Assembly: GCF_039645585.1 (NCBI RefSeq) | Contig: NZ_CP147915.1 | Span: 1,736,001 to 1,800,000, forward strand | DNA length: 64,000 nt | DNA from: Sulfurimonas sp. HSL-1656 | Lineage (GTDB): Bacteria > Campylobacterota > Campylobacteria > Campylobacterales > Sulfurimonadaceae | Direction: 5' to 3' | The notes under the pieces: model-generated | What the model was told of the DNA's origin: nothing | The model's database searches: none | What the model saw: only the letters and a program-made list of their open reading frames with translations | Translations under genes and position numbers: made by a program | In this document: positions 60,757 through 64,000 of the stretch, piece by piece | Numbering within the stretch: the first letter of the stretch is position 1 | Layout: each line of letters starts with the position of its first letter

Positions 60757-61880
60757 GAAGCAGTGGCCAGGCTACGGCGGAAGAAAAAGAGCCCCAGCAG
60801 GAAAAAGACGACGCCGATCCCGCTGATGGCCAGCAACTCCGGCCAGACGATATCGATGCCCGCGCCGCGGTAAAGCACCGCCTGCGCCATGCTGACGAAG
60901 TGGCTCGTCGGCATCAGCAGCATGACGTTCTGCAGCCCCTGCGGCATGCTTTCAAAAGGGGTCACCCCGCCCGAAAGGATCTGCAGCGGCAGGATCGTAA
61001 GGATGATGATCAACCCCAGCTGCGGCATCGTCCGGGCAACGGTTCCCATAAAGATCCCCATCGACGTCGTCGAGAACAGCATCAGCAGCGATCCGAACAA
61101 AAAGAGCGTCAGCGACCCTTCCACGGGAACGGAGAGGATGCGCTGCACGACGATCTCGATCGAGAACGTAACACCGGCAAGCACGACAAGGCCCATCGAC
61201 CACACCTTCGAGAGCATGATTTCCACCGCATTCAGCGGCATGACCATCAGGTGTTCCAGCGTGCCGTGTTCGCGCTCGCGGATCAGCGCCGCCCCTGCGA
61301 GCATGATGGAGAGCAGCGATATCTGCCCGATCACCTCCATGATGCTGCCGAAGCGGATGCTGTCGAGCGTGGGGTTGTACTTCATGCGCGTGACGACTTC
61401 GACCGGCAGCGGTGCCGATCTCCTTTGACCGTAGAGGAACTCCCGGACTTCGTCGTTGACCATCTGCTGGATATAGCCCGCCCCGATACCGGCCTGGGAC
61501 ATCCGCGTCGCGTCGATGTTGACCTGCAGCGTCGGATGCCTCCCCTGGAGCAGCTCCTTCTCGAACGAGGGCGGTACCGTGATGATGAAGGTGTACAGCC
61601 CCTCTTCCATCCCCGCGTCGGCGGCCTTGGCGCTGATCAGGTCCGGCGGAAGAAACCGGGGCAGGTAGAAGGCGTCCATGATCCGCATGGAGAGGGCCGA
61701 ACGGTCTTCGTCGACGAAGGCCACGGGGACCTTGACCAGCTCCGTCGAGGTGGAGGTCGCCTTGACGTAGATGGCGAAGGTAAAGGAGTAGATGATCAGA
61801 AAGAGCATCATCTTGTCCCGCAGCAGGCTGCGAAGCTCCTTGATCCCCAGAAGGTAGATGTTCACCAGGTGCTTTTTCAT
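60753..61880 (-). CDS. ABC-2 type permease (YhhJ/YbhR-like)
   Basis: The 375-residue membrane protein has an N-terminal span, a large extracytoplasmic loop of about 150 residues and five C-terminal spans, the ABC-2 exporter layout. EREHGTLEHLMVMPL is the conserved coupling segment. It is one gene after the RbbA-like fusion and starts ten-odd bases after its stop with AGGAGCAATAG. The exported substrate is unknown. Confidence 0.87.
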   Translation of the reverse strand: MKKHLVNIYLLGIKELRSLLRDKMMLFLIIYSFTFAIYVKATSTSTELVKVPVAFVDEDRSALSMRIMDAFYLPRFLPPDLISAKAADAGMEEGLYTFIITVPPSFEKELLQGRHPTLQVNIDATRMSQAGIGAGYIQQMVNDEVREFLYGQRRSAPLPVEVVTRMKYNPTLDSIRFGSIMEVIGQISLLSIMLAGAALIREREHGTLEHLMVMPLNAVEIMLSKVWSMGLVVLAGVTFSIEIVVQRILSVPVEGSLTLFLFGSLLMLFSTTSMGIFMGTVARTMPQLGLIIILTILPLQILSGGVTPFESMPQGLQNVMLLMPTSHFVSMAQAVLYRGAGIDIVWPELLAISGIGVVFFLLGLFFFRRSLATAS

Positions 61881-64000
61881 CTATTGCTCCTGTTTCTTTA
61901 ACGCCGCGATACTCAGCAGCGTGATGATGATGACCGCCGCCGTCAGGGCCGCGAAGTCCCGGGAGAGATCACTGAAGGTGAGCGCCTTGCTGAAGACGCC
62001 GCGGCTGATGTTGATGAAGTAGGTTGCCGGGTAGAGCTCGCCGATAATACGCCCCGCCCCTTCAAGGGAGCTGACCGGTTCGCTGAGCCCCGAGAAACTG
62101 ATGGTCGGCAGCAGCGTCAAAATGGCCGTTGCCGCCAAAGCGGCGATCTGGGTCCGGGTAAACGCGGACATGAGCAGCCCGAGGCCCGTCGTGATCGTCA
62201 CGAAAAGCAGCGCCCCCAGGCTCAGCGTCATCATACTCCCTTTGAGCGGGACCCCGAACAGCCATACGGCGATCATGACCAGGCCGAAAAAACCGACCAT
62301 GCTGACAACGATGTAGGGAAGCTGCTTGCCCAGCAGGAACTCCAGGCGCGTGACCGGGGTGGCGTAGAAGTTGGTGATGGAACCCAGCTCCTTCTCCCGC
62401 ACGACGCTCAGCGCCATCAGGATCGACGGGATGAAGACCAGCAGGATCGGGATGATCGCGGGCACCATCGCGAAGATACTTTTGAAGTCCTGGTTGTAGC
62501 GGTAGCGCATCTCGATGTCGACAGGTGAGAGCGCGGGAACATAGCCCAGCGTCCGGCGTGTCAGCTCCGTAAGGTAGTCGTAGTGCATCCCGCGGATGTA
62601 GCCCAGGATCGTTTCGGCGCGGAACGGCATCGCCCCGTCGATCCAGACCCCGATCTGCGTCTGCTGCCCCCGCGTCACATCCCTGCCGAAGCCCGGCGGG
62701 ATCTCGAGGGCGACGGCGACCTCCCCGCTGCGCATGCGCCGGTCCAGGTCCGCCTGCGACTGCAGCGGCGGCTGCTCCAGGAAATAGCGCGACCCCGCCA
62801 GGCTCTGGACGTAGTCGCGGCTCTGGGGGCTATGGTCCCGGTCGAGTACGGCAAAGTGGAGGTCCTCGACGTCCATCGTGATCCCGAACCCCAGGGTAAG
62901 CATCAGCAGCACGGTCCCGAACACGGCGAAAGTGAGCCGGACCGGGTCGCGCAGCAGCTCGAGCGTTTCGCGGTAACTGTAACCGAAAAGGCGCAGCGGG
63001 CTGAAGAAACGGTTCGGCGTCCTGGCACGGTGCGACGCCGGCTCCGCGGCGCTCTGCCCCTTCTCCTCCCCCCCGATCGCCTCCTCGAGGTAATCGATAA
63101 AGGCCTCTTCGAGCCCCGTCTTCCCCCGCGCGCGGATAAGCGATTCCGGTGTATCGCTGGCCAGGACCCTGCCCTGGTGCATCAAGGAGATGCGGTCGCA
63201 GCGTTCGCCCTCGTTCATGAAGTGGGTGGAGATGAAGATCGTAACGCCGTCGTGACGGGCAAGGTCGATCAACAGCTCCCAGAAGCTGTCGCGCGACACG
63301 GGGTCGACGCCCGAGGTCGGTTCGTCGAGGATGAGCATCTGCGGCCGGTGCACGACGGCGACGGCCAGGGAGAGGCGCTGCCTGATGCCCAGCGGCATCC
63401 CGTCGGGGTAGCTGTGCTCGTACGCTTCGAGCTTGAAGCGTTCGATCATCTCGTCGACCCTTGTCTCGACCTCCTGCGCGGGAAGGTGAAAGAGTTTGGC
63501 GTGCAGCACGAGGTTCTGCCGGACCGTCAGTTCCGCGTAGAGCGAGAAAGACTGGGTCATGTAGCCGACTTTGTTCCGCGTCGCGAGATCGTGGCTTTCA
63601 CTCCGGACGCCGAAAAGCCACGCCTCCCCCTCGCTGGGGTGCAGCAGTCCGGTCAGCATCTTCATCGTCGTCGTCTTTCCGCAGCCGTTGGAACCGAGAA
63701 ACCCGAAGATCTCGCCGCGTTTGATCCGGAAACTGACACGGTCCACCGCCGTAAAATCGCCGAATCGCATCGTCAGCCCCTCTGCGGCGATGGCATCTTC
63801 CGCCTCCGCAAAGTTGCCCGGGGGGACGACGAGGATTTCATGCCCCCGGCGTTTACGCTCGGGCAGCAGGCGGATAAAGGCTTCATCAAGCGTCTCCGTA
63901 CCGGTCTGCTTCCGCAAGGCATCGGGGGTCCCCGTTGCCAGCACCTGCCCTTCGTCCATCGCCACCAGCCAGTCGAAGCGTTCCGCCTCCTCCATATAGG
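61881..64000 (-). CDS. rbbA: RbbA/YhiH-like ABC ATPase-permease fusion, 5' end cut by window edge
   Basis: The frame is open to the window edge; about 705 residues are visible. It opens with the end of a first ABC ATPase ([19 protein letters not shown]), then a full second ATPase ([14 protein letters not shown] Walker [13 protein letters not shown] Walker [11 protein letters not shown] in place of LSGGQ). An ABC-2 permease with the [16 protein letters not shown] coupling segment completes it. This ABC-ABC-permease chain is characteristic of RbbA/YhiH fusions. A typical RbbA is about 900 residues, so roughly 200 are missing. Confidence 0.88.
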   Translation of the reverse strand, partial: YMEEAERFDWLVAMDEGQVLATGTPDALRKQTGTETLDEAFIRLLPERKRRGHEILVVPPGNFAEAEDAIAAEGLTMRFGDFTAVDRVSFRIKRGEIFGFLGSNGCGKTTTMKMLTGLLHPSEGEAWLFGVRSESHDLATRNKVGYMTQSFSLYAELTVRQNLVLHAKLFHLPAQEVETRVDEMIERFKLEAYEHSYPDGMPLGIRQRLSLAVAVVHRPQMLILDEPTSGVDPVSRDSFWELLIDLARHDGVTIFISTHFMNEGERCDRISLMHQGRVLASDTPESLIRARGKTGLEEAFIDYLEEAIGGEEKGQSAAEPASHRARTPNRFFSPLRLFGYSYRETLELLRDPVRLTFAVFGTVLLMLTLGFGITMDVEDLHFAVLDRDHSPQSRDYVQSLAGSRYFLEQPPLQSQADLDRRMRSGEVAVALEIPPGFGRDVTRGQQTQIGVWIDGAMPFRAETILGYIRGMHYDYLTELTRRTLGYVPALSPVDIEMRYRYNQDFKSIFAMVPAIIPILLVFIPSILMALSVVREKELGSITNFYATPVTRLEFLLGKQLPYIVVSMVGFFGLVMIAVWLFGVPLKGSMMTLSLGALLFVTITTGLGLLMSAFTRTQIAALAATAILTLLPTISFSGLSEPVSSLEGAGRIIGELYPATYFINISRGVFSKALTFSDLSRDFAALTAAVIIITLLSIAALKKQEQ

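Noticed and set aside
1-64000. CRISPR arrays, insertion sequences, prophage structural genes, riboswitches
   Set aside because: No regularly spaced repeats, transposase motifs, terminal inverted repeats around a transposase, or phage head and tail genes were seen. No riboswitch core could be supported by eye.

Overview
This window looks like chromosome of a chemolithotrophic member of the Campylobacterota (Epsilonproteobacteria), probably a relative of the Sulfurimonas/Sulfurovum/Nitratifractor groups. The main reasons are the napAGHBFLD gene order without napC, the six-subunit Ech-type hydrogenase, and the mix of Rrf2 and Crp/Fnr regulators with small c-type cytochromes. The assignment rests on gene content and order, not on a marker gene, and the genus is not determined. 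There is no rRNA, CRISPR array or transposase in the window.

The left flank (1-10.8 kb) is strongly GC-rich. It holds the start of an ankyrin-repeat gene, then a tightly packed hydrogen operon (547-9636): echABCDEF for a membrane-bound, ion-translocating group 4 [NiFe] hydrogenase, followed without a break by a second, soluble [NiFe] hydrogenase. The small subunit of that second enzyme is fused to an N-terminal FAD/NAD(P)-type flavoprotein and a BFD-like [2Fe-2S] domain. This architecture is the most unusual single protein on the left side. pyrF, tRNA-Ser(GCU) and tRNA-Asn(GUU) follow.

From the 3' end of tRNA-Asn to an 18-base copy of that tRNA end at 48972-48989 lies a genomic island of about 38 kb with visibly lower GC. 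Next to the tRNA it has a tyrosine integrase with an overlapping helix-turn-helix gene, a ParA/StbB-like ATPase and a secreted nuclease-like protein. Its cargo is a nitrate/nitric-oxide respiration kit. It has periplasmic nitrate reductase (napAGHBFLD plus a PAS gene), molybdopterin genes (moaA, an FmdE-like gene, moaD, moaE) and a PilJ/NIT-type sensor. It also has two Crp/Fnr regulators, a single-domain globin, quinol-type NO reductase, an Rrf2 regulator, hemerythrins with DUF2249 and a polytopic membrane protein, a B12-dependent ribonucleotide reductase, and several c-type cytochromes including a cytochrome c'-like one. A two-component system with a TolC-MFP-RND efflux pump sits in the middle. 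Six perfect inverted repeats of the forms TTGAC-N4-GTCAA and TTGAT-N4-ATCAA lie in front of these units and suggest one regulon. No nitrite reductase and no N2O reductase are present.

The right flank (49.1-64 kb) returns to GC-rich DNA. It holds a DEAD-box helicase, small lipoproteins, a DUF4395 membrane protein, a CNNM/DUF21-type protein, and a 1654-residue protein of unknown role ending in a papain-like (AvrRpt2/C70-like) cysteine protease domain. A PAP2 phosphatase lipoprotein, an LpxR-like lipid A deacylase and an RbbA/YhhJ-type ABC exporter cut by the window edge complete it.
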